64,000 bases of DNA from Mangrovibacter phragmitis (GCF_001655675.1 NZ_LYRP01000007.1:24434-88433), one strand, 5' to 3'; shown: positions 1 to 9,822, numbered from the stretch's first letter. Notes: generated from the sequence alone by a model not told the origin. A program made the numbers and translations.

Positions 1-100
1 CATCCGCCAGTTTAATTTGTGTGGCAGCCCACTCACGGTGTGCCGACTGCGTTACACCCGGTTTATTCATGCAAAACATCAATAACTGTGACTGATTCAT
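1..100 (-). CDS. yjbR: YjbR (MmcQ/YjbR family), N-terminal fragment cut by the window edge
   Basis: Only the first 33 codons are inside the window. The visible protein begins MNQSQLLMFCMNKPGVTQSA and has the same arrangement as the N-terminus of E. coli YjbR, a small MmcQ/YjbR-type protein with a CyaY-like fold and no settled function. The ATG at 98-100 follows an AAGGAG Shine-Dalgarno at the correct distance. That ribosome site overlaps the end of yjbQ, 5 bp upstream, so the two genes are probably co-transcribed, as in E. coli. The truncation is an artefact of the window. Confidence 0.85.
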   Translation of the reverse strand, partial: MNQSQLLMFCMNKPGVTQSAHREWAATQIKLAD

Positions 101-105
101 GGTCT

Positions 106-522
106 TTACTCTCCTTGCAGCGTCACGACAATTCGCCGCGCGCCACCGTGGATTCGGTGTTCCCCTAACCAAATCCCTTGCCATGTCCCCAGCAACACAC
201 GCCCGCGCTGTACGGGCAAAGCTAACGATACGCCAAGCAAAGAAGATTTGATGTGCGAGGGCATATCATCTGCCCCCTCGTAGTCGTGCTCATAATCACC
301 CTGGTCCGGAACTGCACGTAAAAAATGCCGTTCCATATCGCCCCGCACCGTGGGATCACAATTTTCATTCAGCGTAAGTGAAGCAGAAGTATGCTGCAGC
401 AATAAGTGCAACAGACCCGTATTCACCTGGCTGATGGCAGGAATATTGCCGAGAATTTCCTCCGTGACCAGGTGAAAGCCACGAGGTTTAGCGCTGAGTG
501 TCAGAATCTGTTGATGCCACAT
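106..522 (-). CDS. yjbQ: YjbQ, UPF0047 family (secondary thiamine-phosphate synthase type)
   Basis: This 138-residue protein has the usual length for the UPF0047/YjbQ family. It carries the family core [20 protein letters not shown] at about residues 44-63 and a C-terminal [11 protein letters not shown] stretch. E. coli YjbQ has weak thiamine-phosphate synthase activity, but its physiological role is unsettled. The protein has no signal peptide and should be cytosolic. It lies directly upstream of yjbR, with a 5 bp gap. The family assignment is firm; the enzymatic role is family knowledge only. Confidence 0.92.
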   Translation of the reverse strand: MWHQQILTLSAKPRGFHLVTEEILGNIPAISQVNTGLLHLLLQHTSASLTLNENCDPTVRGDMERHFLRAVPDQGDYEHDYEGADDMPSHIKSSLLGVSLALPVQRGRVLLGTWQGIWLGEHRIHGGARRIVVTLQGE

Positions 523-540
523 AGTGTTGGTTCCTGGTTA

Positions 541-577
541 ACAAAAAGCACACGCAGGAAATTATGCCTGCGTGTTT
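541..577 (-). terminator. Intrinsic terminator downstream of aphA
   Basis: A 9-bp inverted repeat (550-558 with 567-575) forms a stem ACACGCAGG / CCTGCGTGT. On the minus strand it is followed by GCTTTTTGTT. It lies between the end of aphA and the start of yjbQ and would end aphA transcription. Confidence 0.75.
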
Positions 578-656
578 AAGTGTGCAGCATTTTGCTAAAA
601 GGTAAACCCTGTGGCATCACAAGCGGCACAACCGGGTCGCGCCGCCGCTCTGGCTC

Positions 657-1367
657 TCAGTATTCGGAATTAACAATCACTTCTTCGCCAAATTTTCCGG
701 CAGAAGGTAATGGGCGATAGGTGGAGTTGGAGGCACGCAACACGCGAATACCACGGATACCGGCATCTCGCGCCGCAGTGATATCGCCATCAGAATCGCC
801 GTAGAAAATGCGGATCTTTTTATCCACCAGCCAGTTTGTTTTCGTGTTCTGGCCTGGGTTATCACCTGCAAAAATCACCGGGTTCATGTTACTGGCGGGA
901 ATATGGAAATCGTCCTGCAAGGTTTTAGAGACCGTTTCTGTTTTTGTCTGGCTGCGCCCGGTAATAAACCAGATGCTGTCACCCCGCCGGACGTGCATAT
1001 CAATCAAGGCGCGGGCCACTTCTTTAGGGATACTGAATTCATCCCAGCCATTATTCATTTTTTCCCAGAATGCCGGGTTTTTCAGGTAGGCATTGCTGTC
1101 CGGGGAGAACATTTTTTTGCCGCGGTAAAAGCCCGGGCTTGAGAACAGCACAGTGTCATCAATGTCAAACCCGACAGCTATTGGCGGGCGGCCAAGCAGG
1201 CTATTTTCAATTTGCGCCACAGATACCCAGTGAACCGGTGCCTGTGCGGCCAGTTGTGCAACGTTAATACCACTGTAAAGGGGTGGTGTGGATTCTTTGG
1301 CAACTGCGGTATGAGACAGGGCCAGGCCCAGGAAGAGTGCGCCTAATGCGCGGGTCAGTTTATGCAT
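657..1367 (-). CDS. aphA: AphA, class B acid phosphatase/phosphotransferase (periplasmic)
   Basis: AphA is a periplasmic non-specific acid phosphatase of the HAD-like DDDD superfamily. It dephosphorylates nucleotides and other organic phosphomonoesters. The 236-residue product begins [20 protein letters not shown], a typical signal peptide, and carries the catalytic [11 protein letters not shown] motif and a C-terminal FYGDSDGDI motif. The start at 1367 was chosen over an upstream in-frame ATG because it begins the signal peptide and follows an AGGGA ribosome site; E. coli AphA is 237 residues. The gene is monocistronic between yjbQ and tyrB. Confidence 0.95.
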   Translation of the reverse strand: MHKLTRALGALFLGLALSHTAVAKESTPPLYSGINVAQLAAQAPVHWVSVAQIENSLLGRPPIAVGFDIDDTVLFSSPGFYRGKKMFSPDSNAYLKNPAFWEKMNNGWDEFSIPKEVARALIDMHVRRGDSIWFITGRSQTKTETVSKTLQDDFHIPASNMNPVIFAGDNPGQNTKTNWLVDKKIRIFYGDSDGDITAARDAGIRGIRVLRASNSTYRPLPSAGKFGEEVIVNSEY

Positions 1368-1493
1368 GTTATCCCTGTGTATCACGGTGTTAGTTAATCT
1401 CGTTTTGCTCATCGCGTGAATCGAGGAAAACCTTAACGTTAAGCCGGCCATGAGGGAAGGTTTTTTTAGGCAGAAATAAGCAGAAAGTGTGAT

Positions 1494-1523
1494 ACCTGCC
1501 GGAATATTGCCACCCCGACAGGT
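1494..1523 (-). terminator. Weak hairpin downstream of tyrB
   Basis: ACCTGTCGG and CCGGCAGGT (minus strand) can form a 9-bp stem containing one G-U pair, 11 bp past the tyrB stop. No clear U-tract follows directly, so this may be an mRNA-end stabiliser rather than a terminator. Confidence 0.35.
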
Positions 1524-1533
1524 AAGTAAGCAC

Positions 1534-2727
1534 TCACATTACAGCAGCAAAGGCTTCGGCAACGCGGTTAACGTTACGGGAGTTAAGCCCGGCCACACAC
1601 ATACGCCCGCTGGCTATCAGGTAAACCCCAAATTCATCACGCAGGCGGTCAACCTGAGCGGCACTCAGCCCGGTATATGTAAACATACCCCGCTGTTTCA
1701 GGAAGTAGCTGAAATCGTGGTTTGGCAGCGCCTGTTTCAGTGTTGCTACCAGTGCCTCACGCATGCTCAGAATGCGAACCCGCATTTCTTCCACCTGGGC
1801 CAGCCAGTCGGCTTTCAGCGCCGGATCATTCAGTACCAGCGATACCACTTGCGCGCCGAAATTCGGCGGACTGGAGTAGTTACGGCGCACCGTAGCTTTC
1901 AGTTGCCCTAACACCCGGCTGGCGGTATCGGCGTCTTCGCATACCACTGACAGACCACCAACACGCTCGCCATACAGCGAGAAAATCTTGGAGAACGAGT
2001 TACTGACCAGTGCCGGAATGCCTGCGTTAGCAATGGCGCGGATAGCATAAGCGTCGTCATCCATACCCGCACCAAACCCCTGATAGGCGATATCCAGGAA
2101 CGGAATGAGCTGGCGAGCTTTGAGTACTTTCACCACGGCATCCCATTCATCCGGCACTAAATCAGAGCCAGTCGGGTTATGGCAGCAAGGGTGTAACAAC
2201 ACGATGCTTTTTTCAGGCAACCCGGCGAGGGTGTCCAGCAGAGCCTGTGTGCGAACCCCTTTGGTTTCGTCATCAAACCAGGGGTAAGTACTCACTTCGA
2301 AACCTGCACCCGCGAAAATGGCAACGTGGTTTTCCCATGTTGGGTCGCTCACCCACACGCCTGATTCAGGGAAATAGCGTTTCAGGAAATCGGCCCCAAC
2401 TTTCAGTGCCCCTGAGCCGCCTAATGTCTGAATAGTTGCAATTCGCCCGTCGCGCAGCGCCGGGTGGTCTGCACCAAAGAGTAAAGGGGCAATGGCATTG
2501 CGATAGCCACCCAAACCTTCCATAGGCAGGTAAACAGATGCGCCATGAGGCGCGGCATTCAGACGAGCTTCGGCTTGCGCCACTGCGCGCAGTTGCGGAA
2601 TAGTACCGTCTTCATCGTAATAGAGACCGATACTCAGGTTCACTTTATCCTGGCGGGGATCGTCTTTGAAACGTTCCATCAGCGACAGAATTGGATCGCC
2701 TGCGTAGGCGTCAACGTTCTGAAACAC
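1534..2727 (-). CDS. tyrB: TyrB, aromatic-amino-acid aminotransferase
   Basis: TyrB is a PLP-dependent fold-type I transaminase. It catalyses the last step of tyrosine and phenylalanine synthesis and also acts on leucine and aspartate. The 397 residues match the E. coli length exactly. The Schiff-base lysine is K247 in [10 protein letters not shown], and the substrate and cofactor loops [11 protein letters not shown] and [10 protein letters not shown] are intact. The start codon is GTG, as in E. coli, behind CAGGAG. It lies downstream of alr in the same orientation with a 228-bp gap holding its own promoter region. That gap contains a weak TyrR-box-like palindrome (2813-2830). Confidence 0.97.
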   Translation of the reverse strand: MFQNVDAYAGDPILSLMERFKDDPRQDKVNLSIGLYYDEDGTIPQLRAVAQAEARLNAAPHGASVYLPMEGLGGYRNAIAPLLFGADHPALRDGRIATIQTLGGSGALKVGADFLKRYFPESGVWVSDPTWENHVAIFAGAGFEVSTYPWFDDETKGVRTQALLDTLAGLPEKSIVLLHPCCHNPTGSDLVPDEWDAVVKVLKARQLIPFLDIAYQGFGAGMDDDAYAIRAIANAGIPALVSNSFSKIFSLYGERVGGLSVVCEDADTASRVLGQLKATVRRNYSSPPNFGAQVVSLVLNDPALKADWLAQVEEMRVRILSMREALVATLKQALPNHDFSYFLKQRGMFTYTGLSAAQVDRLRDEFGVYLIASGRMCVAGLNSRNVNRVAEAFAAVM

Positions 2728-2812
2728 GCGGGGGTTCTCCTGATATCCATTAAGTAGGGATGCCGCAAACTAAAACTGTGTTATCCCAGGCTTATTACAG
2801 GTAACAACACAG

Positions 2813-2830
2813 TGTTTAACGGAAATAACA
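2813..2830. promoter_or_regulatory. Candidate TyrR box upstream of tyrB
   Basis: TGTTTAACGGAAATAACA fits the TyrR frame TGT-N12-ACA, but the inner A/T positions differ from the consensus TGTAAAN6TTTACA. It lies about 86-103 bp upstream of the tyrB start. tyrB is TyrR-repressed in E. coli, so the location makes sense, but the match is weak. Confidence 0.3.
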
Positions 2831-2955
2831 CAATAAACCGGAAGTAGTGGGAAAGCGAGAGTAAAGCGGCGTGGATTAACGGTGGAACAACGATTTCAGG
2901 CGGTGTAACAATTTCAGGTTATATAACACCGGGCGGTAACCGCCCGGGCAATTGA

Positions 2956-4035
2956 TCAGTCAAGGTAGTGCATAGCGACACGAGATGTCAGGCGGGTAAT
3001 AAGTTCGTAAGCACTCACTTTCGTTACTTCCGCGATGCGCTCGACGGGCAACCCTTCACCCCACATTACCACGCTGTCGCCGGGGTGTTCCTGGGCATCT
3101 GGCCCCAGATCAACACAAATCATATCCATAGCGACCCGGCCAACCAGTGGCACTTCACGGCCATTCACCAGCACAGGTGTGCCTGATGGCGCACTGCGTG
3201 GATAACCGTCTCCATACCCCATCGCCACCACGCCCAGGCGCGTATCGCGCTGGCTCACCCAGGTGCCGCCATAGCCAACCGGTTCACCGGCTTTGTGGTC
3301 ACGTACCGCAATCAGGCTGGATGTCAGGCTCATCGCTGGCTGGAAGCCAAAATCTGCCCCCCAGGGTTTGTGGTCCAGCGGCGAAACACCATAGAGAATA
3401 ATCCCCGGGCGTACCCAGTCAAAATGTGACTGAGGCCAGAGCAAAATACCACCTGAAGCTGCAATTGATTTCAGGCCTGCTTTCCCTTCGACAAAATGGT
3501 TAAAAATGGCCAGTTGCTGTTCGGTTGCCCCCACTTCCGGTTCATCGGCACGGGCAAAATGGCTGACAATGTTCACTGGCTGGCGCACATTTTTGCACTG
3601 GCTCAGGCGGGCATAAAACGCTTCTGCTTTTTCCGGGCGAACCCCCAGGCGGTGCATGCCGGTATCAAGCTTCATCCACACTGTAACTGGCTGGCTCAGT
3701 TGTGCCTGCTCGAGGGCTTCAAGTTGTTCTTCGCTGTGCACCGCAGTATGAAACTGCTGGCTGGCGATAACCGGCAGGTCACTGGCGTTAAAAAAACCTT
3801 CCAGCAGTAAAACAGGTTGAGTGATGCCCCCTTCGCGCAGGCGGATGGCCTCTTCCAGGCGGGCAACGCCGAACGCATCGGCATCTGGCAGGGTACGGGC
3901 AGTTTCTAACAAACCATGCCCATAAGCGTTTGCTTTCACAACTGCCACCAGGCGGCTGGACGGAGCCAGTTCACGCAGGCGTTGCAGGTTATGTCGCAGA
4001 GCGCGGCGGTTAATCACAACAGTTGCCGCTTGCAT
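2956..4035 (-). CDS. alr: Alr, biosynthetic alanine racemase
   Basis: Alr interconverts L- and D-alanine with PLP, supplying D-alanine for peptidoglycan. The 359 residues equal the E. coli length. The two catalytic bases are visible: the PLP lysine K34 in [11 protein letters not shown] and the tyrosine Y255 in PVGYGGTW. The N-terminal part is the alanine-racemase TIM barrel and the C-terminal part the beta domain. It starts at ATG 4035, 14 bp after the dnaB stop, so dnaB and alr are probably co-transcribed. Alr is normally the constitutive isozyme, DadX being the catabolic one; DadX is not in this window. Confidence 0.97.
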   Translation of the reverse strand: MQAATVVINRRALRHNLQRLRELAPSSRLVAVVKANAYGHGLLETARTLPDADAFGVARLEEAIRLREGGITQPVLLLEGFFNASDLPVIASQQFHTAVHSEEQLEALEQAQLSQPVTVWMKLDTGMHRLGVRPEKAEAFYARLSQCKNVRQPVNIVSHFARADEPEVGATEQQLAIFNHFVEGKAGLKSIAASGGILLWPQSHFDWVRPGIILYGVSPLDHKPWGADFGFQPAMSLTSSLIAVRDHKAGEPVGYGGTWVSQRDTRLGVVAMGYGDGYPRSAPSGTPVLVNGREVPLVGRVAMDMICVDLGPDAQEHPGDSVVMWGEGLPVERIAEVTKVSAYELITRLTSRVAMHYLD

Positions 4036-4049
4036 GTTTATTCCTTCAA

Positions 4050-5465
4050 TTATTCTTCGTCGTATTGCGGGCCTGCATAGTTATCGAAGCGCGACCATTG
4101 CCCGTTAAAGGTCAGACGCACAGTCCCGATAGGGCCGTTACGTTGCTTACCGATAATAATTTCCGCGATGCCTTTTAGATCACTGTTTTCGTGATACACC
4201 TCATCGCGGTAGATAAACATAATTAAGTCGGCATCCTGTTCAATGGAGCCGGATTCACGCAAGTCTGAGTTTACCGGGCGTTTATCTGCACGCTGTTCCA
4301 GTGAACGGTTAAGCTGTGACAGCGCCACCACTGGCACCTGCAGCTCTTTTGCCAGCGCTTTCAAAGAACGGGAGATTTCAGCGATTTCCAGAGTACGGTT
4401 GTCTGACAAAGACGGCACGCGCATGAGCTGGAGGTAGTCGATCATAATCAGGCTTAAGCCATCGTGTTCACGGAAAATTCGCCGGGCACGAGAGCGAACC
4501 TCTGTCGGTGTCAGGCCGGAAGAGTCATCAATGTACATATTGCGCTTCTCCAGCAAAATCCCCATGGTACCGGAGATACGCGCCCAGTCTTCATCATCCA
4601 ACTGGCCGGTACGGATACGTGTCTGGTCGACGCGAGATAAAGACGCCAGCATACGCATCATTATCTGTTCCGCGGGCATTTCCAGGCTGAAAATCAGCAC
4701 CGGTTTATCCTGCAACATGGCGGCGTTTTCACACAGGTTCATGGCGAATGTGGTTTTCCCCATGGAGGGACGCGCCGCGACAATAATCAAGTCTGACCGT
4801 TGCAGGCCCGCGGTTTTCTTGTTGAGGTCCTGGTAACCGGTATCAACCCCGGTCACACCATCGTGCGGTTGCTGGTAAAGCGTTTCAATACGCGCAACTG
4901 TCGCTTCCAGGATCTGGTCAACAGATTTGGGGCCTTCATCTTTGTTGGCGCGGTTTTCTGCTATCTGGAAAACCCGTGACTCCGCCAGGTCGAGCAAATC
5001 TTCACTGGTGCGCCCTTGTGGGTCAAACCCGGCATCGGCTATTTCGTTGGCAACGGCTATCATTTCACGCACAACAGCACGTTCACGGACGATATCTGCA
5101 TAAGCGCTGATATTCGCTGCACTTGGTGTATTTTTTGATAACTCAGCCAGGTATGCAAAACCGCCAACACTTTCCAGTTGTCCCTGGCGCTCCAGCGATT
5201 CCGACAGCGTTATCAGGTCAATGGGGTTGCCAGTTTCCTGCAGACGGTGCATTTCAGTAAAAATAAGCCGGTGCTGCCGGGTATAAAAATCGTCCGAGAC
5301 TACGCGCTCGGCAACATCGTCCCAGCGTTCATTATCCAGCATTAACCCGCCCAACACTGACTGCTCCGCTTCAAGAGAGTGCGGAGGAACTTTCAGCCCG
5401 GCTACTTGTGGATCGCGCTGTTCACGCGGTTCAGCGGGTTTGTTGAAGGGTTTATTTCCTGCCAT
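4050..5465 (-). CDS. dnaB: DnaB, replicative DNA helicase
   Basis: DnaB is the hexameric 5'-3' helicase at the replication fork. The N-terminal domain binds DnaG and the C-terminal RecA-like domain binds ATP. The start at 5465 gives 471 residues, identical to E. coli, and the N-terminus [10 protein letters not shown] agrees. An in-frame extension further upstream has no support. The Walker A motif [13 protein letters not shown] lies around residues 230-240, and the Walker B region reads [12 protein letters not shown]. It is followed closely by alr. The divergent qorA gene lies 134 bp upstream. No intein is present. Confidence 0.98.
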   Translation of the reverse strand: MAGNKPFNKPAEPREQRDPQVAGLKVPPHSLEAEQSVLGGLMLDNERWDDVAERVVSDDFYTRQHRLIFTEMHRLQETGNPIDLITLSESLERQGQLESVGGFAYLAELSKNTPSAANISAYADIVRERAVVREMIAVANEIADAGFDPQGRTSEDLLDLAESRVFQIAENRANKDEGPKSVDQILEATVARIETLYQQPHDGVTGVDTGYQDLNKKTAGLQRSDLIIVAARPSMGKTTFAMNLCENAAMLQDKPVLIFSLEMPAEQIMMRMLASLSRVDQTRIRTGQLDDEDWARISGTMGILLEKRNMYIDDSSGLTPTEVRSRARRIFREHDGLSLIMIDYLQLMRVPSLSDNRTLEIAEISRSLKALAKELQVPVVALSQLNRSLEQRADKRPVNSDLRESGSIEQDADLIMFIYRDEVYHENSDLKGIAEIIIGKQRNGPIGTVRLTFNGQWSRFDNYAGPQYDEE

Positions 5466-5599
5466 AGTGAAAGGGTTTACCAAAAATTGAACGGGGAAAC
5501 GTGGCATTATACCTGAAAACCGTCAGTTTGCAGGCAGTGGAATGCACTTACCTGTATCAGTAAACCACTGATACCCACACAGGAGGCAGCGAAACAGTT

Positions 5600-6583
5600 A
5601 TGGCAACGCGTATTGAATTTACCAAACATGGTGGCCCCGACGTGTTACACGCCGTGGACTGGACACCCCCTGAACCCGGTGACAACGAAGTTCAGGTTGA
5701 AAATAAAGCCATAGGTATCAATTACATTGATACTTATATTCGTAGTGGGTTATATCCCCCGCCATCGTTACCCTGTGGGTTGGGAACGGAAGCAGCAGGC
5801 ATCGTCACCAAAACGGGTAAAAATGTCACCCATTTTCGCCCTGGTGACCGGGTAGTTTACGCCCAAAGTGCGTTAGGTGCTTACAGCAGCGTACACAATG
5901 TACCTGAACATAACCTGGCACAGCTTCCCCCGGCGATTTCCTTTGAGCAGGCAGCCGCTTCTTTTCTCAAAGGGCTGACAGTGTTCTACCTGTTGCGTAA
6001 AACCTATGAAATCAAACCCGGTGAAATGTTCTTGTTTCACGCAGCAGCCGGTGGTGTTGGGCTGATTGCCTGCCAGTGGGCTAAGGCGCTGGGGGCAAAA
6101 CTGATTGGTACTGTTGGTTCAGCACAGAAAGCTGAGCGGGCTATGCAGGCCGGAGCCTGGGCCACCATCAACTACCGTGAAGAGGATATTGCCGGGAGGG
6201 TTCGGACTCTCACCGGCGGGAAAAAATTGCCGGTTGTGTATGACTCGGTTGGCAAAGACACCTGGGAATCTTCGCTTGATTGCCTGCAACGCCGTGGGTT
6301 GATGGTCAGTTTCGGTAATGCTTCCGGCCCGGTAACGGGCGTGAACATTGGGATCCTCAACCAGAAGGGCTCACTGTATGTAACCCGCCCATCACTCACC
6401 GGCTATATCACGAACCGCGCAGAATTGCAGGAAGCGAGCAGTGAACTGTTTTCCCTGATTGCCAGCGGTGTGATTAAAGTCCAGGTGGAGGAAGCGCAGA
6501 AATTTGCTCTGGCAGATGCTGCCCATGCGCATAAGGTTTTGGAAAGCCGCCAGACTCAGGGCTCAAGCCTGTTAATTCCCTGA
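5600..6583 (+). CDS. qorA: QorA, NADPH:quinone oxidoreductase 1
   Basis: QorA is a zinc-free medium-chain dehydrogenase/reductase that reduces quinones with NADPH. The 327 residues equal the E. coli protein. The nucleotide-binding loop reads HAAAGGVGLIACQWAKALGA, at about residues 145-165. The zinc-ligand cysteines and histidines of alcohol dehydrogenases are absent, as expected for this subfamily. An AGGAGG sits about 14 nt before the ATG, a rather long spacing. It is divergent from dnaB and followed by a strong terminator. Confidence 0.95.
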   Translation: MATRIEFTKHGGPDVLHAVDWTPPEPGDNEVQVENKAIGINYIDTYIRSGLYPPPSLPCGLGTEAAGIVTKTGKNVTHFRPGDRVVYAQSALGAYSSVHNVPEHNLAQLPPAISFEQAAASFLKGLTVFYLLRKTYEIKPGEMFLFHAAAGGVGLIACQWAKALGAKLIGTVGSAQKAERAMQAGAWATINYREEDIAGRVRTLTGGKKLPVVYDSVGKDTWESSLDCLQRRGLMVSFGNASGPVTGVNIGILNQKGSLYVTRPSLTGYITNRAELQEASSELFSLIASGVIKVQVEEAQKFALADAAHAHKVLESRQTQGSSLLIP

Positions 6584-6611
6584 CGGAGAAAATGGAATAA
6601 TACAAATGATT

Positions 6612-6641
6612 AGGGCTTCCCGCAGGAAGCCCTTCATTTTT
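6612..6641 (+). terminator. Intrinsic terminator of qorA
   Basis: AGGGCTTCC and GGAAGCCCT form a perfect 9-bp stem with a 4-nt loop, followed by a T-rich tract (TTCATTTTTA). The remaining 150 bp before the pspG stop show nothing further. Confidence 0.9.
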
Positions 6642-6795
6642 ATAGTTCGCGCTGAATTTGTAGGGTACAGCTGCGATGAATTTGGTAGATAGCGAAAACA
6701 TAGTGACAGATTTAATAAGCAAATCATATGTTGTTAACAGGAAAGTTGTAAAAAAGTTCCAGGGTTGTGATCAGCCGCTCAAACAACCTGTCATA

Positions 6796-7041
6796 TCAAC
6801 GCATATCACGGCGATAATGTGAGCGTGATTGGGTATTGTTGCCATTATTTATAGCCCGGATAACCCACACAGCGACAATAGCCAGTAGTAACCAGGGCAA
6901 CATTTTGAGCATTAACACCAGCAGCCCGCCAAAAAACATCACGCCCACAGCCACCAGCAGCGCAACAAAAACCCCCACCAGCGACACACCAGTCACCAGC
7001 AGCATAATAAAAAATCCCAGCACAAATAATAGTTCCAGCAT
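6796..7041 (-). CDS. pspG: PspG, phage-shock protein G
   Basis: PspG is a small inner-membrane member of the PspF regulon, induced by membrane stress and secretin mislocalisation. The 81-residue product begins MLELLFVLGFFIMLLVTGVS and consists mostly of two long hydrophobic segments, ending in a polar basic tail. E. coli PspG has 80 residues. The start at 7041 was chosen over an in-frame upstream extension because it matches the family N-terminus, follows a GAGGT ribosome site and lies downstream of the sigma-54 promoter at 7074-7089. Confidence 0.93.
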   Translation of the reverse strand: MLELLFVLGFFIMLLVTGVSLVGVFVALLVAVGVMFFGGLLVLMLKMLPWLLLAIVAVWVIRAINNGNNTQSRSHYRRDMR

Positions 7042-7073
7042 CGTCAGTACCTCCAGGTAATAATCAGAGGTAT

Positions 7074-7089
7074 TACAAGAACCATGCCA
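7074..7089 (-). promoter_or_regulatory. Sigma-54 (RpoN) promoter of pspG
   Basis: On the minus strand the sequence TGGCATGGTTCTTGTA matches the RpoN -24/-12 consensus TGGCACG-N4-TTGCA, with the GG and GT dinucleotides at the required spacing. A start about 12 bp downstream would leave a leader of about 20 nt before the pspG ATG. pspG is known to be PspF/sigma-54 dependent in E. coli; the PspF enhancer itself was not located. Confidence 0.88.
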
Positions 7090-7114
7090 GAATATAATTA
7101 CATGATTTTGAAAC

Positions 7115-7140
7115 AAAAAACCCCAGCACACAGGCCGGGG
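7115..7140 (-). terminator. Intrinsic terminator of dusA
   Basis: On the minus strand CCCCGGC-CTGTGT-GCTGGGG forms a 7-bp stem with one G-U pair and is followed by TTTTTTG. It separates dusA from the sigma-54 promoter of pspG. Confidence 0.85.
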
Positions 7141-7170
7141 CATAGCGAATTTAACGATTATTGCGTCAAT

Positions 7171-8154
7171 TTAATCAACACGAGCCACTTTGCTCAGCGC
7201 GGTTTCCAGAACCTGAATATCTGCGCCAGGTTTATGGGCATTTTCACTTAGATAACGCCGCCACTGGCGGGCGCCGGGCACGCTCTGGAATAAACCCAGC
7301 ATATGGCGGGTAATATGGCCCAGGTAAGCACCCTGGCTCAGTTCCCGTTCAATATACGGGTACATGGCTCGCACAACATCAGCCGGGGACGGGCTGCCTG
7401 CGGTGTCGCCAAAAATTTCGCGGTCAACAGACGCCAGTAAACCCGGATTTTGGTAGGCTTCACGCCCCACCATAACACCATCCATATGTTCCAGATGCTG
7501 TTTCGCCTCTGCCAGCGTTTTCACGCCGCCATTAATCGACATTGTCAGGTGTGGGAAATCACGCTTCAGTTGCCATACTCGTGGGTAATCAAGGGGCGGA
7601 ATTTCGCGGTTCTCTTTCGGGCTCAAACCAGACAACCAGGCTTTACGGGCATGGATAATAAACATGTCACACCCGCCCTGTTGGGAAACAGTTTGCACAA
7701 AGTCACACAGGAATTCATAGCTGTCCTGGTCATCAATGCCAATACGGGTTTTCACTGTAACCGGAATCGACACTACATCGCGCATTGCTTTAACGCAATC
7801 CGCCACCAGTTGCGCTTCCCCCATCAGGCACGCACCAAAGCGCCCGTTTTGCACCCGGTCAGACGGGCAGCCAACATTAAGGTTTACTTCATCATAACCA
7901 CGTTGCTCAGCCAGTTTCGCACACTGTGCCAGGGCCGCCGGGTCACTCCCTCCGAGTTGTAACGCAACCGGGTGCTCTTCTTCGTTGTAAGCCAGGTAGT
8001 CGCCTTTGCCGTGAATAATCGCCCCGGTTGTCACCATTTCGGTGTACAGCAGCGTATGGCGTGACAGCTGGCGCAAGAAATAGCGGCAATGGCGGTCAGT
8101 CCAGTCCAGCATGGGGGCAATGGAGAAACGCGACGCTGAATACGCTGAGCACAT
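7171..8154 (-). CDS. dusA: DusA, tRNA-dihydrouridine(20/20a) synthase
   Basis: DusA is the flavin-dependent enzyme that reduces uridine 20/20a in the tRNA D-loop. The 327-residue protein has the FMN-barrel start [16 protein letters not shown]. The catalytic cysteine is C96 in [14 protein letters not shown], and [20 protein letters not shown] is in the C-terminal tRNA-binding helical domain. E. coli DusA is 330 residues with a slightly different N-terminus. The ATG at 8154 follows an AAAGG site. It is transcribed away from the accessory block that starts at 8.4 kb. Confidence 0.96.
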   Translation of the reverse strand: MCSAYSASRFSIAPMLDWTDRHCRYFLRQLSRHTLLYTEMVTTGAIIHGKGDYLAYNEEEHPVALQLGGSDPAALAQCAKLAEQRGYDEVNLNVGCPSDRVQNGRFGACLMGEAQLVADCVKAMRDVVSIPVTVKTRIGIDDQDSYEFLCDFVQTVSQQGGCDMFIIHARKAWLSGLSPKENREIPPLDYPRVWQLKRDFPHLTMSINGGVKTLAEAKQHLEHMDGVMVGREAYQNPGLLASVDREIFGDTAGSPSPADVVRAMYPYIERELSQGAYLGHITRHMLGLFQSVPGARQWRRYLSENAHKPGADIQVLETALSKVARVD

Positions 8155-8419
8155 AGAAACAACCTTTATGAAAAGTAGCGGTAAATAACAGTAACCCCAC
8201 CAACCTGCACACCGGAGCAGGCTGGCGTAAAAATGGGCTACGGATTATACAGTCCAGGCCACAGCGGGGCAACGTGGAGGGAGCAGGCGATGCCGGCACC
8301 GCCGGTAGCACCCCGGCCAGGTGCCGCATTTTGCCGCGATACTCACCCACCCGGTTTATACTTTGGCTATGCACAACCACAGCTGTGTGCACAGATATGC
8401 GCTAACAAGGAGAATTTTT

Positions 8420-8827
8420 ATGCGTCACCGTCATACACTCTGGATAAACGCACTACTCGCCATTAGCCTGGCGTCACTTCCTGCTGCAGTTCTCGCCAAT
8501 AATGGCAACGGGCAAGCCAAACACAGCCAGGGAAATAACCACGGCAGCAATAAACAGGATAAAGATATCGACTGGAGTGATTTCCGCCTGAAAGCAAAGC
8601 ATATGGGATACACCGGGTATAAACCTCTGCCACCGGGGATTGCCAAAAAACTGGTACGTGGGCAGCCATTACCACCGGGGATTGCCAAAAAAACGGTTCC
8701 CGGAAATTTAGAGCGTTTGTTGCCCTATTACCCTGGCCGGGAATGGCGCATTGTAGGAAATGATTTAGTGTCTGTTGTGATAAGCACAGCCATTGTTGCA
8801 GAAATTATTCATGATGCGTTTGACTGA
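8420..8827 (+). CDS. CigR/RcnB-family periplasmic protein
   Basis: The 135-residue product starts at an ATG behind AAGGAG and has a signal peptide ending near AAVLANN. A low-complexity polar stretch rich in Asn, Gly, Lys and His follows (about residues 28-48). The hallmark PLPPGIAKKLVRGQPLPPGI carries two LPPGIAKK copies. A C-terminal hydrophobic segment (NDLVSVVISTAIVAEIIHD) completes it. This architecture matches the CigR/RcnB-type family, which includes Salmonella CigR, reported as an anti-virulence factor. The function here is unknown. It sits alone between dusA and the zinc importer; the flanking non-coding stretches (8155-8419, 8828-8990) show no other gene. Confidence 0.75.
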   Translation: MRHRHTLWINALLAISLASLPAAVLANNGNGQAKHSQGNNHGSNKQDKDIDWSDFRLKAKHMGYTGYKPLPPGIAKKLVRGQPLPPGIAKKTVPGNLERLLPYYPGREWRIVGNDLVSVVISTAIVAEIIHDAFD

Positions 8828-8990
8828 CCCTGTTCCGAACGGTGCAGACAACCTGCGTGGCTGCATGTGGCACGGTAATGCTTCATTTTTTCTACTGCTT
8901 ATAGCTCAGCCTGCAGGCACATCGGTCTATACGAAACATTCCGATACTTTTTTCTAATGAAATCGCTTCACATTTTTCATTTCGCCATTT

Positions 8991-9007
8991 ATGTTATGTT
9001 ATAACAT
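8991..9007. promoter_or_regulatory. Zur box upstream of the metal ABC importer
   Basis: ATGTTATGTTATAACAT matches the gammaproteobacterial Zur consensus ATGTTATANTATAACAT at every fixed position except one (A to G at position 8). It lies 20 bp upstream of the microprotein start at 9028. Zur represses zinc uptake genes when zinc is sufficient, so this operon should be induced by zinc starvation. The zur gene itself is in this window at 13650. Confidence 0.88.
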
Positions 9008-9027
9008 TATTTACGGGCGTTTTTACG

Positions 9028-9150
9028 ATGTACTCTTCTGCAAACCACCACTCCTTGTTAACGCTGTCCTCACTACTGCGTATTGTGTGCGCACTGGTGC
9101 TGCTGGCCGGATTGTGGTGCGCCATTGACTGGGCTAACGCACTAGCATGA
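9028..9150 (+). CDS. Small membrane protein (40 aa) coupled to the zinc importer
   Basis: An ATG 20 bp after the Zur box opens a 40-codon frame. It has a polar N-terminus (MYSSANHH), then one long hydrophobic segment LLRIVCALVLLAGLW, and a short tail ending in WANALA. It ends in TGA that overlaps the ATG of the ATPase gene (ATGA at 9147-9150), a typical translational-coupling arrangement. I do not recognise the protein. It could be a small accessory subunit of the importer or a leader peptide that sets ATPase translation. The evidence is context, the membrane segment and the overlap. No strong Shine-Dalgarno precedes it, so coding is likely but not certain. Confidence 0.65.
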   Translation: MYSSANHHSLLTLSSLLRIVCALVLLAGLWCAIDWANALA

Positions 9151-9800
9151 TACACCTTGAGAATTTAGCCACAGGCTACCGCCGCCAGCGTATTAGCCCT
9201 CCTTTTAATGGCACCTTCCATACCGGTAGCCTGACCGCCATTGTAGGCGCAAACGGCACCGGGAAATCCACTTTACTAAAGACACTGGCCGGTATTTTGC
9301 CACCGGTTTCCGGCCAGGTGAGCTTCCCGGAAGGCCGGCCACGGATTGCCTGGTTACCTCAACAAGCTGAACTGGACCATCAATTTCCAATGACCGTGTT
9401 TGATGTAGTGTCTATGGGCTGCTGGCCTGCATTGCGCTTCTGGCAACGTTTCTCTCGCCAGCATATGGCACAGGTCTGGCAGGCTATTGAGCAGGTTGGC
9501 CTGGTCGATATGGCGAAAAACACCATCAACACACTTTCTGGCGGGCAGTTCCAGCGCATGCTGTTTGCCCGGTTACTGCTACAACAGGCACCACTGGTTT
9601 TACTGGATGAGCCATTTACGGGTATCGACCAGAAAACTGCGGAGTTACTGGTCAGCGTAATGCAACAGATGCATCACAACGGGCAGACACTGATTGTTGT
9701 TCTCCATGACAGCAGCCTGGTAAGGCGCTGTTTTCCGGACACACTGCGCCTTGAAAACCAGCATTACCAATGGGGGAACACCCTGGAAGTGATGGCGTAA
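9147..9800 (+). CDS. Zinc/metal ABC importer, ATP-binding subunit (ZnuC-like)
   Basis: This 217-residue cytoplasmic ATPase powers a metal importer. The Walker A motif GANGTGKST is at residues 34-42. The signature LSGGQFQRMLFARLL and Walker B LVLLDEPFTGID follow, with a switch histidine in VVLHDSS. It is a short ZnuC/MntB-like ATPase. The start overlaps the preceding 40-aa frame by 4 bp. It forms an operon with the permease (22-bp gap) and binding protein, all behind a Zur box. Klebsiella has a described second zinc importer (ZniCBA) besides ZnuCBA; this may be its relative, but I cannot confirm orthology. Confidence 0.88.
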   Translation: MIHLENLATGYRRQRISPPFNGTFHTGSLTAIVGANGTGKSTLLKTLAGILPPVSGQVSFPEGRPRIAWLPQQAELDHQFPMTVFDVVSMGCWPALRFWQRFSRQHMAQVWQAIEQVGLVDMAKNTINTLSGGQFQRMLFARLLLQQAPLVLLDEPFTGIDQKTAELLVSVMQQMHHNGQTLIVVLHDSSLVRRCFPDTLRLENQHYQWGNTLEVMA

Positions 9801-9822
9801 ATGCTGTCCGGGGTTAACTGAT

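Noticed and set aside
1..100. yjbR as a truncated pseudogene
   Set aside because: It is cut only by the window edge. The visible start, ribosome site and codons are normal.
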